The notes beneath the pieces are model-generated. The model had not been told where the DNA came from. It saw only the letters and a program-made list of their open reading frames with translations, and ran no database searches. From Dichetophora obliterata (taxonomy: Eukaryota; Arthropoda; Insecta; Diptera; Sciomyzidae): 64,000 nt of DNA. The DNA lies in contig OY986438.1 in assembly GCA_963920525.1 (NCBI GenBank), forward strand, positions 77,739,560-77,803,559. Direction: 5' to 3'. The translations under genes were made by a program, and so were the position numbers. Below, piece after piece: positions 22,951 to 34,900 of this stretch (positions are counted from its first letter, which is position 1; every line of letters begins with the position of its first letter).

Positions 22951-23328
22951 ATGAACGAGGAATTTCATAAAAAATTCGATGATTTACTAAAAAAAAAAAT
23001 ACAACAGTTTCAAACAGAAGTCAAAAATTCAGAAACAGCGGCAACTTTGCCAAACACAGACGAGGCTCCATTATATATTCCGACACCCATACCTGGACCA
23101 AAGAAGCTCACAATAGAAGAATATAAGCAACGTCAACAATCAAAACAGCAACAACCAAAACCTAAACCCCAACAGGGAAAAAGGAAACACACTAGAAAGG
23201 GCAGGTACGTCCGCCAGAAAGCAGAGCTCCACGAACTATACAGACTCATAGCAATCGTGAAAGGACAACAAAAAAGGGACATTGCTAGCAAAATAAAAGA
23301 TCTGAAATACAAAATCAAAATTAACTAG
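22951..23328 (+). CDS. Small basic leader ORF of element Z (TIEEY family)
   Basis: This is a 125-residue ORF upstream of gag. The N-terminal 30 residues are charged and helical (KKFDDLLKKKIQQF). Then come YIPTPIPGPKKLTIEEYKQR, a Gln/Lys/Pro-rich run and a very basic region (GKRKHTRKGRYVRQKAELHELY), ending in a Lys-rich helix. The core P-x-P-K-x-[LI]-TIEEY-[KR]-x-R and the following basic block match the leader ORF of element Y (58472-58870, minus strand), which also lies between LTR and gag. Small pre-gag ORFs are known in the mdg1/412 lineage. Function is unknown; the composition suggests nucleic-acid binding. Confidence 0.65.
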   Translation: MNEEFHKKFDDLLKKKIQQFQTEVKNSETAATLPNTDEAPLYIPTPIPGPKKLTIEEYKQRQQSKQQQPKPKPQQGKRKHTRKGRYVRQKAELHELYRLIAIVKGQQKRDIASKIKDLKYKIKIN

Positions 23329-23329
23329 A

Positions 23330-23563
23330 ATGCAATCTTCAACAACAAACTCAACTACAACAATCTGTTTCGCTTGTGAAGCATCAGTACAACACATAGA
23401 AGAACACCTTAACTCACACCAAAATATAATAGACGACGCCAGCGACTGGTTACAAAAAGCAGAAACACTCCACAATTTTATCTACAAGAATCCAACATAC
23501 ACAAAAGACAGGAAAAATACAGACAACCTAAAACTGAAGCACCTGCTATTTTCAAAATACTAA
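23330..23563 (+). CDS. Second small leader ORF of element Z, Cys/His motif
   Basis: This 77-residue ORF starts one base after the stop of the previous one. It has CFACEASVQHIEEHLNSH, a CxxC...H...H arrangement like a small zinc-binding finger, followed by a mostly helical tail. I do not recognise a family. The tight spacing after the TIEEY ORF suggests translation from the same transcript. Confidence 0.45.
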   Translation: MQSSTTNSTTTICFACEASVQHIEEHLNSHQNIIDDASDWLQKAETLHNFIYKNPTYTKDRKNTDNLKLKHLLFSKY

Positions 23564-23708
23564 TAAAATTTTGTTTTTTTTTTTTAAAAACATATATTTT
23601 TTTTATAAATATTCATTATGTATTTAAGATACTACTGACAACATAAAACATATAAAAAAAAAAAAAAAAGTTACATATTGTCTGATATATTCTTTTTTTA
23701 CTATTTCT

Positions 23709-23966
23709 ATGATCCCAAATTTCAGTCAACTAGTTTACAACGTCACAATGCTTGACAACAAAAACAAAGATTACATAACGATAAATGAAAATATAGAAAA
23801 CAATTTAGGTTCTTCTATATCAAAGAAAGAATTTTCTACCATAAGCACAACAGCTTTGATAACACTTGCAGTAATCCTATTTTTATTTTACATCGGTTAC
23901 AAATTAAATAACTACTGCAAACAATACGTTCTAAAACACACTAACCGTTTGCAAAATCCAGTTTAG
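23709..23966 (+). CDS. Small membrane-protein ORF of element Z
   Basis: The ORF is 85 residues. The first half is polar with two N-glycosylation-like sites. A hydrophobic segment (about residues 48-66, TALITLAVILFLFYIGY) is followed by a basic tail with one Cys. It resembles the C-terminal membrane anchor of an Env but lies upstream of gag. It could be an independent small membrane protein, a displaced env fragment or a chance ORF. Confidence 0.4.
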   Translation: MIPNFSQLVYNVTMLDNKNKDYITINENIENNLGSSISKKEFSTISTTALITLAVILFLFYIGYKLNNYCKQYVLKHTNRLQNPV

Positions 23967-24004
23967 TTCAATCAATCGCTTACGTATGCCACACTTCATA
24001 CTCC

Positions 24005-24796
24005 ATGAGAACTCTACTTAAAATATATAAACAATTGAAACAAATAAGAGCAAATATAAAAAAGTCCATTAACAGGGGCTACACTTCCAAAACTGTTAAA
24101 CTCAAATCATCACAAATAAACACATACATAAAAAATTTCAACGCTCATTTGAACGCAATACCATAAAATCTTGACACAGCTCGTTTAGCTGAACAATTTT
24201 ATCTACTACATAAAAAAACTAAATCTCTATTGAGTTCAATGTCTATTAACAAAGAAACTCCACCACAAACTGCAGCAACCATGACGAATACTGCAACTTT
24301 CAATTTAGAAACTATTCTAAAAATTGTTCCTTCCTTTTCAGGTTAAGGAATAAGGTTAATAAGGAATTAGACAGTTATCTAAAAATAGTAGACTTACTAT
24401 ATAACTCTTTTAACATTGCAGACAAAGCTAAGCTTATTGACTTAATCATTAGCGTAAAATTAGAAACAAAAGTACGCACAACTATAGCAAACACGAGTAA
24501 CGTAACGACACTAGATCAACTCAAGGATGTGTTGAAATCATCATACAAATCTACATTGACCACATCCCAAATCAACACAAAATTGTCAACTTTGACACAA
24601 AAAAACAACAATATCACCCAGTACAAAGACAAATTGATATCTCTCATATCAGAATTAAACAACATACAAATTTCAGAACTAACAGGTGATGCAATGCAAC
24701 AATCCGTAATCATCAAGATGAATGAAACTTATGCTTTAAACATATTTAAAAATGGTTTAAATGATGACCTAAAGAACACAATATTTGCTGCCCAAC
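24005..24796 (+). pseudogene. Element Z gag, N-terminal and capsid part
   Basis: The frame starts at ATG 24005 with stops at about 24164 and 24345-24375. After a frame change the capsid region is clear: NKELDSYLKIVDLLYNSF, LIDLIISVKLETKVRT, TTLDQLKDVLKSSYKS, ITQYKDKLISLI. It runs into the hAT insertion at FAAQP and resumes at 26471 with KSLTDATNLALELENN. The Gag type resembles mdg1/412 or related gypsy Gags. Confidence 0.65.
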
Positions 24797-26462
24797 CAGT
24801 AGCGTAACTATATTTTGTGCGCCCGCCCGCAGGTTTCTAAAAGCGCCCTGCTATTTACTTGTAGAGTAAAACTATGTTATTAGTAGGTTAATAGAAGCGT
24901 AGGAGAAAACAAGAAAACTCTTGACAAAAAAAAAAGAACGAAAAACTTTTTTAATTCAATGTTACAACAGTTATATATTAAAAATATCTTATTTTATACA
25001 TAAATTTATATTTTATTTTAAAAGAATTTGTTAAAAAAAGCAATAACGTAAAATATTCTTTTTATAACATCAAATATAACACTATTTATAATAAATATTA
25101 TAAGATTGTATCACAAAGTAGGTAAAAACAAAACATTTATTAATTATTTAAAAAAGTTAAACAACTTAAAGTTTGAAAAATGAGATCAATCATTTTCTTA
25201 TTGGTGAAATTTTGTATTTGACGTTACCTGTTAACTAAATAATTTAACTAACGTCACAAAATATGACCAACTGAATGATTAAAATAACATCAGTAGCTGA
25301 CTTGCTCAAAATATGAAAGCTAACGGGTAAATCGACTTCGGCCATAATCGAGTTTTGCTAAACAAAGGTGACTTTTGCTCAAAAAAATCGGCTTTTTTTA
25401 CGCCCCTTTTGTCGTTTATTGCACCCTGAGAAATCGTCTGTACGGTACTTTAATTTTATTTAAACACATATTATTAAATTTTTTGTCATTTATTGTATTT
25501 GATTTTAAACAAAACTAATTTGCGAAGGAAATAAATATTTTAGTATGTCTTAAATTTTTTGGAAACAAACGACTCGTCGCACAGCGTAACGTCCTCATTC
25601 TGGGCCAAAAAGAGAAGGAGTCATCGTAGAGCTATGCAAATTGGCACGAATATCTTTCTTGACAAAATTAAGAAATGTTGAAAAAGGTAAACAAATCCGC
25701 CCTCTGCCACACCCACCTCCCATATAAACGAAACCCATTTTTGCCTGAAACTTCATTAAGTCTTGTCTCAAAACAGCGAAATTTGCTACATCAATTTCTT
25801 TTGTGATTATAGATAAATGGAAAATTTCAAAGGCGAATTCCATGCCCATTAATTATATTTTAGAAACTCAGACTTGAAAAATACTACCAACACAAGTTAA
25901 CTACTTTTTTGTTTAAATTTGTAAGCTGTTTTTAATACAGCAAGGCAATTTTAAAAATTGAGTTGTCTTGTGTTTGGAAATAAGTTAAAATTTTGAAAAG
26001 TAATCAGGCCATACATCAAATATATCACGCATTTTAACTAAACAATTCACTATAAGAAAAATGTATATCTTCCGTGTTAGTAAGTGTTAGCAAGAAATTT
26101 TTTTGGGTTTGGTGTAACGCAGTTCTAATGATGTTTTCGTGAAAATCTTCTAGTCAATCTTTCTTAAAATTATTTTTGAACACTATTACAAAAAATGCAA
26201 GTTTGGCGGCATGTTATAAAGAAACGGTTGCAACTATTAAAAAATTCATTTTGATTCTTTCACCCAAGATATTTTCTATTGAAAGCTACAAAAATTTTGG
26301 AAAAATTCAAACATCGATGTACCATATTTTTGGCCGCTTGTTTTACAGTGTGCGTCGTTCTCCACTTCAATTAGCAATTTCATCTAGGGACTTGTGGGCG
26401 CCCTTGGCTTAGTTGCGCCCGCCCGCAATGCGGGCTCTGCGGGCCCGCGTTTTACGCCACTG
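24797..26462. mobile_element. Non-autonomous hAT-like element in element Z gag
   Basis: The ends are CAGTAGCGTAA and, inverted, CAGTGGCGTAA, followed inward on both sides by gcgcccgcccgca. The insertion is flanked by an exact 8-bp duplication tgcccaac (24789-24796 and 26463-26470). An 8-bp duplication and CAGTGGCG-type ends are hAT characteristics. The 1666-bp AT-rich interior encodes no recognisable transposase. Confidence 0.85.
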
Positions 26463-26470
26463 TGCCCAAC

Positions 26471-26970
26471 CAAAGTCATTAACAGATGCAACAAACCTAG
26501 CACTCGAGCTAGAAAATAATAACAAAACAAACAACCAATTATTGTATTTCCAGAATAATAACTACAGCAATCAACGCAACAACACTCAAAACAAAAACAC
26601 AAGATACAACTACAACGGATATCAAAATAACAACAATTCAAGAAACATAGGTTCAAGAACAACAGTTTCAATAGAAATCAAATTTTAAACAACAACTATA
26701 GAAGAAACAGTAATGCATACAGATATGCACAAAACAATAATAACACATATAGAAACTCACGAAATAATAACAATAATAATGCACATAGATATGCACAGAA
26801 TAATAACAATGCGAATGCACACCGTAATTCAAATATTGTATGAATAGAAGACAGAATTACAACAACACAAACCAGCGTGATAACAGAAGAATGTTCGCTT
26901 TTGAAGCTAAAAAGCAGGGAAACGACGAGCGCTCGGATGTCGAGGAAGATCATCCGGGACAGCAAAATTA
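26471..26970 (+). pseudogene. Element Z gag C-terminus, Asn-rich
   Basis: Gag resumes in the frame predicted by removing the hAT insertion and becomes extremely Asn/Arg/Tyr-rich (NNYSNQRNN-type runs). The DNA is an imperfect array of aataataac/acgaaata units to about 26850. I see no CCHC knuckle; the Asn/Arg-rich tail may replace it. The frame shifts several times before pol. Confidence 0.55.
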
Positions 26971-29284
26971 AGGATATATAACCTATCGGATATCAAAACA
27001 AACTATATCATAGCAAAATGTTATAACTCCAAAAAACCACTTACTTTTCTTATCGACACAGGAGCAGATATATCTATCTGCAAATTAAACAACATTGAAG
27101 CAGACTTGAAGATGAACACTAGATGCAAACTCACGGGAATAACAAATGAACAAATAACCACTCTAGGCAAAATCACTTTAACATTAGATTTTCAACATAA
27201 AACACTTTTGCACAATTTCCACGCAGTTGAAGACAATTTTCCGATACAAACCGATACAAACCGGCAGAGATTTTTTATCTAAAAGCGCATGCAAAATTGA
27301 CTACGAGACACAAACATTGAACATAGCAATAGAACACATCGTGACACCGTTACACTTTAATAAACACGTGTATGACACAATGCGTATACCACCAAGAACA
27401 GAAATGATACATCCCATTTCATTAAATTTAAAAGAGGATAGTGTTATTCTTAATGATGAAATACAACCCGGTGTATTTTTAGCGAACACAATAATACCAG
27501 CGACCGGTAAATGTCACGTAAAACTTTTGAACACAACAAACGCCGAAGTTAAACTAACCAAATTAACACCAAAAACAGAACCACTTTCTAACTACATTCA
27601 ATTCTATCATACTAACACATTTAACAAAACACGCTTCAAAAAACTAGCCCAAGAACTACAGGTAGACACTAATCACCCTTTAACAGACATTTTTAGGGAT
27701 TTCCAAGACATTTTCCATCTAGAAGACGAAAAACTAACAATAAACAACTTTTATACACAGACATTAACTACAAATGACACAACACCTACCTACATAAAAA
27801 ATTACAGACTACCTCACGCCCATAATGAAGAAATCCATAAGCAAGTACAAGAATTACTAAAAAATTACATCATTGAAAACTCAATAAGCCCTTACAATGC
27901 ACCGCTATTGCTAGTACCTAAAAAGTCAGAAGATGACACAAAAAAATGGTGACTAGTGGTAGATTTCAGAAGATTAAACGACAAATTAATTAACGACAAA
28001 TTCCCACTGACAAGAATAGAAGACGTTTTAGACAAACTTGGTCGAGTAAAATACTTCTCCACACTCGACATGACAAGCAGTTTTCACCAAATACCTTTAG
28101 ATGAAAAGTCCAGACCACTAACAGCTTTCTCCACAAATGATGGACACTATCAATTCAAACGACTACCTTTCGGATTAAAATATCCTCTAATAGTTTTCAA
28201 CGCATGCTCACGCTTGCATTAACTGGTTTAAGCTCAGAAGCATTTCTTTATGTCGATGACATAATAGTTTTTGGTTGTAGTCTACAACACCACAATACCA
28301 ATCTAATTAAAGTTTTTGAACGACTATCTAAATACAATTTAAAATTGAATGCAGCAAAATGCAAATTCTTGAGACCAGAAGTAGTTTACCTTGGACACTT
28401 AATTACACAACATGGAATCAAGACTGACCCATCAAAACATGACACAATAAAATATTATCCGACTCCGACAAATGCGGACGAAGTACGACGTTTTGTAGCT
28501 TTTTGCAATTATTACAGGCGATTCATCAAAGATTTTGCTAGTATCGCGCAATGCCTAAACAACCTATTAAAGAAATCACTAGCATTTAAATGGACGGAAC
28601 AGTGCCAACAAGCTTTTGACACACTAAAACAAAAATTAATTGAACCTCCAGTGTTACAATATCCGGATTTTTCAAAATCTTTTATTGTAACAACTGACGC
28701 CTCAAACTTTGCTTTAGGTGCTATCTTATCACAAGGAGAAATAGGTAACGACCTTCCTATTTCGTTTGCGAGTAAAACACTTCAAAAACACGATTTGAAC
28801 AAACCCGTGATAGAAAAGGAATTATTAGCTATTCATTGGGGCATAAATTTCTTCAAGCTATACTTATATGGTAGAAAGTTCATTGTGGTTACAGACCACA
28901 GACCACAGACCATTAGTGTCACTATTCAGCCATAAAAACCCATCATCAAAAATGACAAGGATAAGATTGGATCTTTCGGACTATGATTTCGAAATAATAT
29001 TCAAAAAAGGAAAAGTTAATACTAACGCTGACGCTCTATCGCGTATAAAAATAGATTCAGCAACATTAAAAAAAATGATTCCCTCAAAAGAGGATAAAAA
29101 AATAAAGAAAGCATTGATTTTAACAAGAGGTATGAAAATGAAAGAAAATGATAAAATTAAACAAAATGAAGAAAATGAAGCGAATATAATTATTAAAGAG
29201 AGATGCAGGATTTCAGAAGAGCTTGATCAACTTTTCTTATGGGAATGCAAATCGATATCTGACGTTAAGAACTTAAACGCTTAA
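26970..29284 (+). pseudogene. Element Z pol: protease, RT, RNase H
   Basis: The protease FLIDTGADISIC lies at about 27049-27084. A frame change sits near a small duplication (ccgatacaaa twice, about 27240-27262). RT begins at LPHAHNEEIHKQVQELL and PYNAPLLLVPKK. TGA at 27950-27952 follows KKW, where gypsy RTs have W-R-L-V-V-D. FSTLDMTSSFHQIPL and the catalytic FLYVDDIIVFG (about 28245) follow, with a frame break near 28200. RNase H has TTDASNFALGAILSQG and TDHRP, with a small duplication there (cagaccacagaccacagacc). The chain ends in a charged linker; integrase is absent. Confidence 0.85.
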
Positions 29285-29416
29285 AATTTGAAATAAACAA
29301 AAATAATTTGAAGAAAAATATAATTGTCGACAATAAAGATGATTTCGTACTAGTGCGATGTGGTGATAATCCAACGAATCTAGATTCGACATTGGAGAAA
29401 CTATCATCTGAAATGT

Positions 29417-30031
29417 TGTAAGGACCCCTTTCGACGGGGTCAAAACCGGCCCTCACAATCAGAGCCCACCAAACGATTCTACCGATGGCGGCCCTGCTAC
29501 GGCCACATAAACGACCGGCAGCCAGGCAATACCCCATCGCATAATAAGCAGCGCCCCTGTAAATACAAATCACAGGCGACCGCATCTACAACAACAACCA
29601 CACTACCCCAGTTTAAGTTATTTGCTTAACAACAGCAACGCTACACATTTATAGTCAACGACATCAACAACAACAACGCTGCTCCAGCATTAAAAGCAGT
29701 CAACGCTACAACAGCAACGCTATGTACCCATAGCCAAAAAAGACGAAACCCCCTCCCGATGACGACAAACAACAGCTGCCTCAGCCACACATGAACCACG
29801 GATCACGCCACTCACGGTAACCGTACCTATTTATATAATCATTAAATTTCATATTCCGACTGCAACTCAAAGTACAGCCATAATAAAACACATCTTTATT
29901 TTTGTTATTATAAACTTCATTATTCTAATAGTCTAATCTTTATTAAGCTATATATATGTAATACACACTATACATACTAATAAGTTAAACATTGAATTGA
30001 CCACTTAAAATCCAATACTTGAAACTAAACT
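29417..30031 (+). repeat. Element X LTR1, first part
   Basis: It matches 60919-61531 nearly base for base, from TGTAAGGACCCC to gaaactaaact. Contains caacaacaacg-type repeats in U3. Interrupted by the LINE at 30032. Confidence 0.9.
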
Positions 30032-30140
30032 GCAAATCAGTCTTCGTCTAATCGTTGGCAACACAACATCGTCTATTACTGCGTGCAAACATTTTTAAAT
30101 AAACATAACACCTTGCTCTCGTGAGCTTATACTTTACACA

Positions 30141-31442
30141 ATGTCAGTACCCGCGACGAACTCTGAACTTGTCTATTGTTGTTTTTGTGCTAAAAATCTG
30201 CATATTAATTGCGAAAAATGTAATAATCAGTTATATTCTGATATATTGATTAAACTTGAAAATGCATTTAAGTCTGTTCAAGAACTTAAACAATTATTTG
30301 AATCATTAGTGAAATCAAATGTCGCACACGTCGATGAGAATTCTGCCAAAGTGCTTAAAGCGACGGGTGAAAATCGCATTCTCACACGCTCAAAATCAAA
30401 AAATGCCGAAACGGTTCGTCTACCTAAAACATCTGTGCGTAGTGTTTCCCTCAGCTCTCCCGCTGTAGATGGTGCTAATAATAAACATGTTCGGAAAACT
30501 CCGACAATTATTCGCGCTATTAAGACAGCGAAACAAACTTTGACTTGTGCTAACAATGGTCAAACTGACGCACGTGCTAATAAGGCATCAACTCCGCTTA
30601 ATAGCTCAAACGTGTCAATCTCTTCATATGCCTCGGTTGTTGCTGCTTCTGAAAAACCAGTTGATGTCAAATTTGTGGTTGCTGCCCCCACCTCTACTGG
30701 TGCGCCCTCTGCTGATAATGTTTTTGTTAACAATGCTGTTCATGCAGCCTCAGGCTCGGCTGATACTCTTTCTAATGAAGTTGTTGCTGTTGATGTAGTT
30801 GTTGCTGCCTCCACCTCTGCCGGTGCACCCACTGCTGTTATTGCTGCTAATGATGTAAGAGCTGCTCTCTCGTTATTAGAAGTAAATAATCTACCCGGTG
30901 CACATAATTTGCATACAAACACTCATGTCAATGAACGTTTTGAAGGCCACGGCTCTGTAACAACTGGTGATGCAGTTCGCTCTCATAATAGTGGGACATA
31001 TGTTGAAGCTATAGATACAGCTTTACCAACTGATAATATTCTAAATTACTATGAAAATAATTTTACGAATTCTAATTAACGTTTTAATAGAAAAACTAAT
31101 GCTATAATTGGCACTAATGACTACCAAGGTGAAAATATTGATGTCATAAGACGGCGCAAATGGTTTCATCTATCTAATTTTCGACCTACGACAACGTACG
31201 AAGCTATTCAGAACTATGTCGTATCTAAGGCTAGTATTGCTGCATCGGAAGTCGTATGCTATAGCCTAGCTAAAAGAGAGGTTCTAAATGCTAATCGTGT
31301 TTGTTTTAAATTAGGCATTCCTGCCATTCACGCACACACAGTCTTTAACTCGAATTTTTGGCCTGCTGGAGTTCGAGTAAAACCATTTAACAACATTCCA
31401 AAAAACGTCAAGCGTCCGTCGGTACAGAACCAGCAATTTTAA
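30141..31442 (+). pseudogene. LINE ORF1 protein, one in-frame stop
   Basis: The ORF starts at ATG 30141 (MSVPATNSELVYCCFC). A Cys-rich N-terminus (CCFCAKNLHINCEKC, a small zinc-finger/PHD-like pattern) is followed by a coiled-coil-like helix (about residues 30-60) and a long Ala/Ser/Val-rich, low-complexity middle. TAA at 31077-31079 follows FTNSN. The same frame continues to 31442 with the conserved ORF1 C-terminal domain (KWFHLSNFRPTTTYEAI, then VCFKLGIPA and NFWPAGVRVKPF). ORF1 proteins of this group bind RNA and act as chaperones. Confidence 0.75.
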
Positions 31443-31459
31443 ATGCTTCTATACCGACG

Positions 31460-32493
31460 ATCCCATACAATTATGCACCACTGCGTCCACATAAAACAGA
31501 AGTATACTATCATAATGTTGGTGGACTTCGCACTAAATCAACAGAATTTTCTCTAAATGTGATTGACTGTTCTTATGATGTCATTGCCCTAACGGAGACC
31601 TGGTTGCATCAGAATATTATAACATCTGAACTTTTTGATGACCAATTCGAAGTATTTAGACGCGACCGCAGCTCAACAACTGGCTTTACTCGTGGAGGTG
31701 GTGTATTAATTGCCATCCGTGCACATTTTAGATGTCAAGAAATATCATTACAACATCTGTCAGGTGATGTGGAGCAAATATGCGTACGTGTTGATTGTCC
31801 GGTTGCCGGCGACGTGGTTGCTGCACAATCCTTTTTAAGTATCTATATTTTTGTATCTTATATCCCACCATGCTCCAATAGTGAAATTTATACTAAGCAT
31901 TTTATTAATATACTTAATGTAGTTGAACGACTTAAGGACAATGACTATCCATTAGTTCTCGGTGATTTCAACTTGGGCAATACTTTTTGGTCATACTCTA
32001 ATGAAATTATGAGTATGATTCCAAGCTCTATGAGTAATATTGTTGAAATAGAATTTTTAGACTCCGTCTTCTCGTTGGGATTGTGTCAATTAAATTCGGT
32101 TAAAAATAGTTTAAATAAAATTTTGGACTTAGTTTTTTCTGATCGTGATCTTAATGCTAATTGTAACGAAGCTGATTTCCTTTTGTCAAATAACTCTTTG
32201 CATCATAAGGCGCTTTTAATTCAGTTGGATACGGCAACCTTAAGTATACCTGCTCTAGAAGAGGATACTTTTGTATTTGCTTTTAATAAGGCAGACTATG
32301 TTGGCATGTCTAACTTCTTATCTAGTGTCGATTGGCGTACAGTTTTTGGGGAAAATCTTTTAGTTAATTATGAAATTTTCATTAATATTATTAACGAAGC
32401 ATTTGTGACTTTTGTTCCTATAAGGAAAATTAAGAAGAACACCAAGCCGGAATGGTTTAGTAGAGATCTCTTCAAACTAAAAAACCGTATAAA
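31460..32493 (+). pseudogene. LINE ORF2, endonuclease domain
   Basis: The frame is open across the end of ORF1 and lacks an ATG near its start. AP-endonuclease motifs: YYHNVGGLRTK, IALTETWL (catalytic E), RGGGVLIAI, SYIPP, VLGDFNLG and NNSLHHKALLI in place of the terminal SDH. After the endonuclease, RKIKKNTKPEWFSRDLFKLKNRIN leads toward RT and is cut at 32493 by the Helitron. Confidence 0.8.
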
Positions 32494-32514
32494 TCTATAT
32501 ATATAAAAATGGAT

Positions 32515-32583
32515 GTATGTATGTGGGTATGTGGGTATGTGGGTATGTGGGTATGTGGGTATGTGGGTATGTGGGTATGTGGC
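32515..32583 (+). repeat. gtgggtat microsatellite in the Helitron head
   Basis: Uninterrupted 8-bp units gtgggtat (about seven) following gtatgtat units, just inside the Helitron 5' end. Confidence 0.9.
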
Positions 32584-32629
32584 TATATCACATATAGACT
32601 CCAAAACCGCTGAACCGATCTTTATGAAA

Positions 32630-34900
32630 TTTTCAGGGAAACTGAAGCCACATCTTGAGAGTGTTCCTGTGAGGTTTGGTAACTATTGAAAAAGGGGGCG
32701 TGGTACCTCCCATACAAGCCAAATTTACGCTATCGATCGCAAACCAAAAAAAGGATATATTAAGACGGTTTCAATCGTAAAAAACTAAGATTTAGTAATT
32801 TTGTTCAGATGGTTACTGTCGGTAACTGTACGAAAAATGGGCGTGGTCGTAATATAAATACGCCCACTTTTTTGAAATCATGGCAATTCCGGAGTTTTAC
32901 ACATTTTTACAGTGAAACTTGCTGTGTAGGTGATCTAAGAGGCGGTCACTATATGTAAATGTTTTCACGCCCACGTTTACCGCCCACAAATCAATATCTC
33001 TATATATAAAAAGCAAAACGATGTGTGTCTGGCTGTGTGATGTCTATAGACTCAAAAACTACTGAATCGATTGACCTGAAATTTTGGCAGTCGATTTGTT
33101 TCAGGTACGAGATGGTTTAGGAACAAAAATTTGCCACACCCCCTTTTTACCGCCCCCAAATCAATAAAAATGTTATATTTCAGTCGGTTTGGGTCGTATA
33201 AGGCTAAAATTTTGTAATTTAGTATGTTCGGTTACTGTCGACAACTGTACTAAAAATGGGCTTCCACGCCCCCTTTTACCGCCCAAAAATAAATGAAAAT
33301 GGTTCATTTCAGATGGTTTTGGTCGTATAAGACTTAAATTTGGTACTTTGGTTTGTGTAGTTACTGACAGTAAATGTACGAAAAGTTGGTTTCCACACCC
33401 CCTTTTTGCGCCCACAAATCAGTGAAAATAGTATATTTCAAGCAGTTTTGACCGTATGAGACTAACATGTGATACCTAAGTTTGTATGGTTACTTTCGGC
33501 AACTGTACTAAAAAAAGGTGTCATCGCTATATAGCCACACCCATTTTTTGAGAAATCATTAAAATTGACTACTGGGTCGATTGAGCTAAAATGTTGGCTT
33601 AGTTTGTACAGTTACTGTCAGCAACTGAACTAAAAATTGGTTTCCACGCCCCCTTTTACCGCCCACAAACCAATGAAAACGTTTTATTTCAACGGTTTGG
33701 GTCGTTTTAGACAAAAATTTTGTAATTCAGTTCATATGGTTACTCTCGGCAAGTGCACTAAAAATAAGCCTGTCCCACTTTAGTTAAACTCACTTTTCGG
33801 GGAGTTAGCATCGAGTGAAGTAAAATGCGCCAAGCTCAACCTAAATTGAGCTGAAATTTGGGCATTCGATTTGTTTCGATTACGAGATGGCTCTAAGGAA
33901 ATATTTTGCAGCACCCCTTTTTACCGCTTGCAAAACAACAAAAATGTTATATTTCGCACGGTTTTGATCGTATTAGACCAAAATTTGGTTATTTAGTTCA
34001 TATGGTTACTTTCGGCAGCTATTCGACATTTTCGTATATGGCAGTAAGGCGGTCTATGGCAGAACAACGTCTGCCGAGGAGAGTGAGTGTTCCTGTGAGG
34101 TTTGGTAACGTTTGGACGAGGGGGCGTGGTACCTCCCATACAAGCTAAATTTGCGCTACCGACCACAAACCAAATAAAGGATATATATCAGACGGTTTCG
34201 ATCGTAAAAAACTAAGATTTAGTAATTTTGTTCAGATGGTTACTGTCAGTAACTGTACAAAAAATGTGCGTGGTCGCAATATATATACGCCCACTTTTTC
34301 GAAATCATGGCAATTCCGGAGTTCTACACATTTTTATAGTGAAACTTGCTGTGTAGGTGCTCCAAGAGGCAGTCACGATACATTAATGTTTTCAAGCCCA
34401 CTTTTACCGCCCACAAATCAATATCTGTATATATAAAAATGAGTCGTGATTTGTTCGGATGCTTAAAACTTGAAAACGACTGAACCAAATTGGATACTTC
34501 TTTCTACTGGTTTAGGAAAAATATAATGCCACACCCCCTTTTGTCGCCCACAAACCAATAAAAATGCTGTATTTAAGACGGTTTTGGTCGTATTAAATTA
34601 AAATTTGGTAAATAAGTTCGTATGATAACTATCATTAACTTTAATAAAAATGGGCGTGGTCACACTTCATCTACGCTTACTTTTAAGAAAATATCAAAAT
34701 ACTTCGAAACTATTGGTCCGATTGAGCTCAAATTTTGTAAGTACGCTTTGCTTTGAGTACGAGATGGTTTAAGAGGAAATGCCACACCCCCTTTTACCTC
34801 CCACATATATATAAAAAATTGTTGTTATCGAATAGCTTTAGAGTTATGGGTCGCACAGCTTAGAAATTCGGTATTCGACCACAATTTAGACGTACCGTTT
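32630..34900 (+). repeat. Helitron internal repeat block 1
   Basis: Diverged units of roughly 120-190 bp share cgcccccttttaccgcccacaaa, ggttttggtcgtat and ggttactgtcggcaactgtac. A segment of about 390 bp at 32630-33020 recurs at about 34090-34450, and each copy ends in tctatatataaaa or tctgtatatataaaa, like the Helitron's own 5' end. Confidence 0.8.

Larger units (their letters stand above)
22292..29416 (+). mobile_element. Ty3/gypsy element Z, 3' part removed by element X
   Basis: The order is a candidate 5' LTR, PBS, three small ORFs, gag, then protease, RT and RNase H. It ends abruptly at 29416, where element X's LTR begins, so integrase and the 3' LTR lie elsewhere or are lost. Gag is interrupted by a hAT-like insertion (24797-26462). 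Several stops show it is inactive. Confidence 0.75.

Noticed and set aside
32515..32583. CRISPR-like or telomere-like short repeats
   Set aside because: An uninterrupted 8-bp microsatellite without spacers, inside a Helitron.
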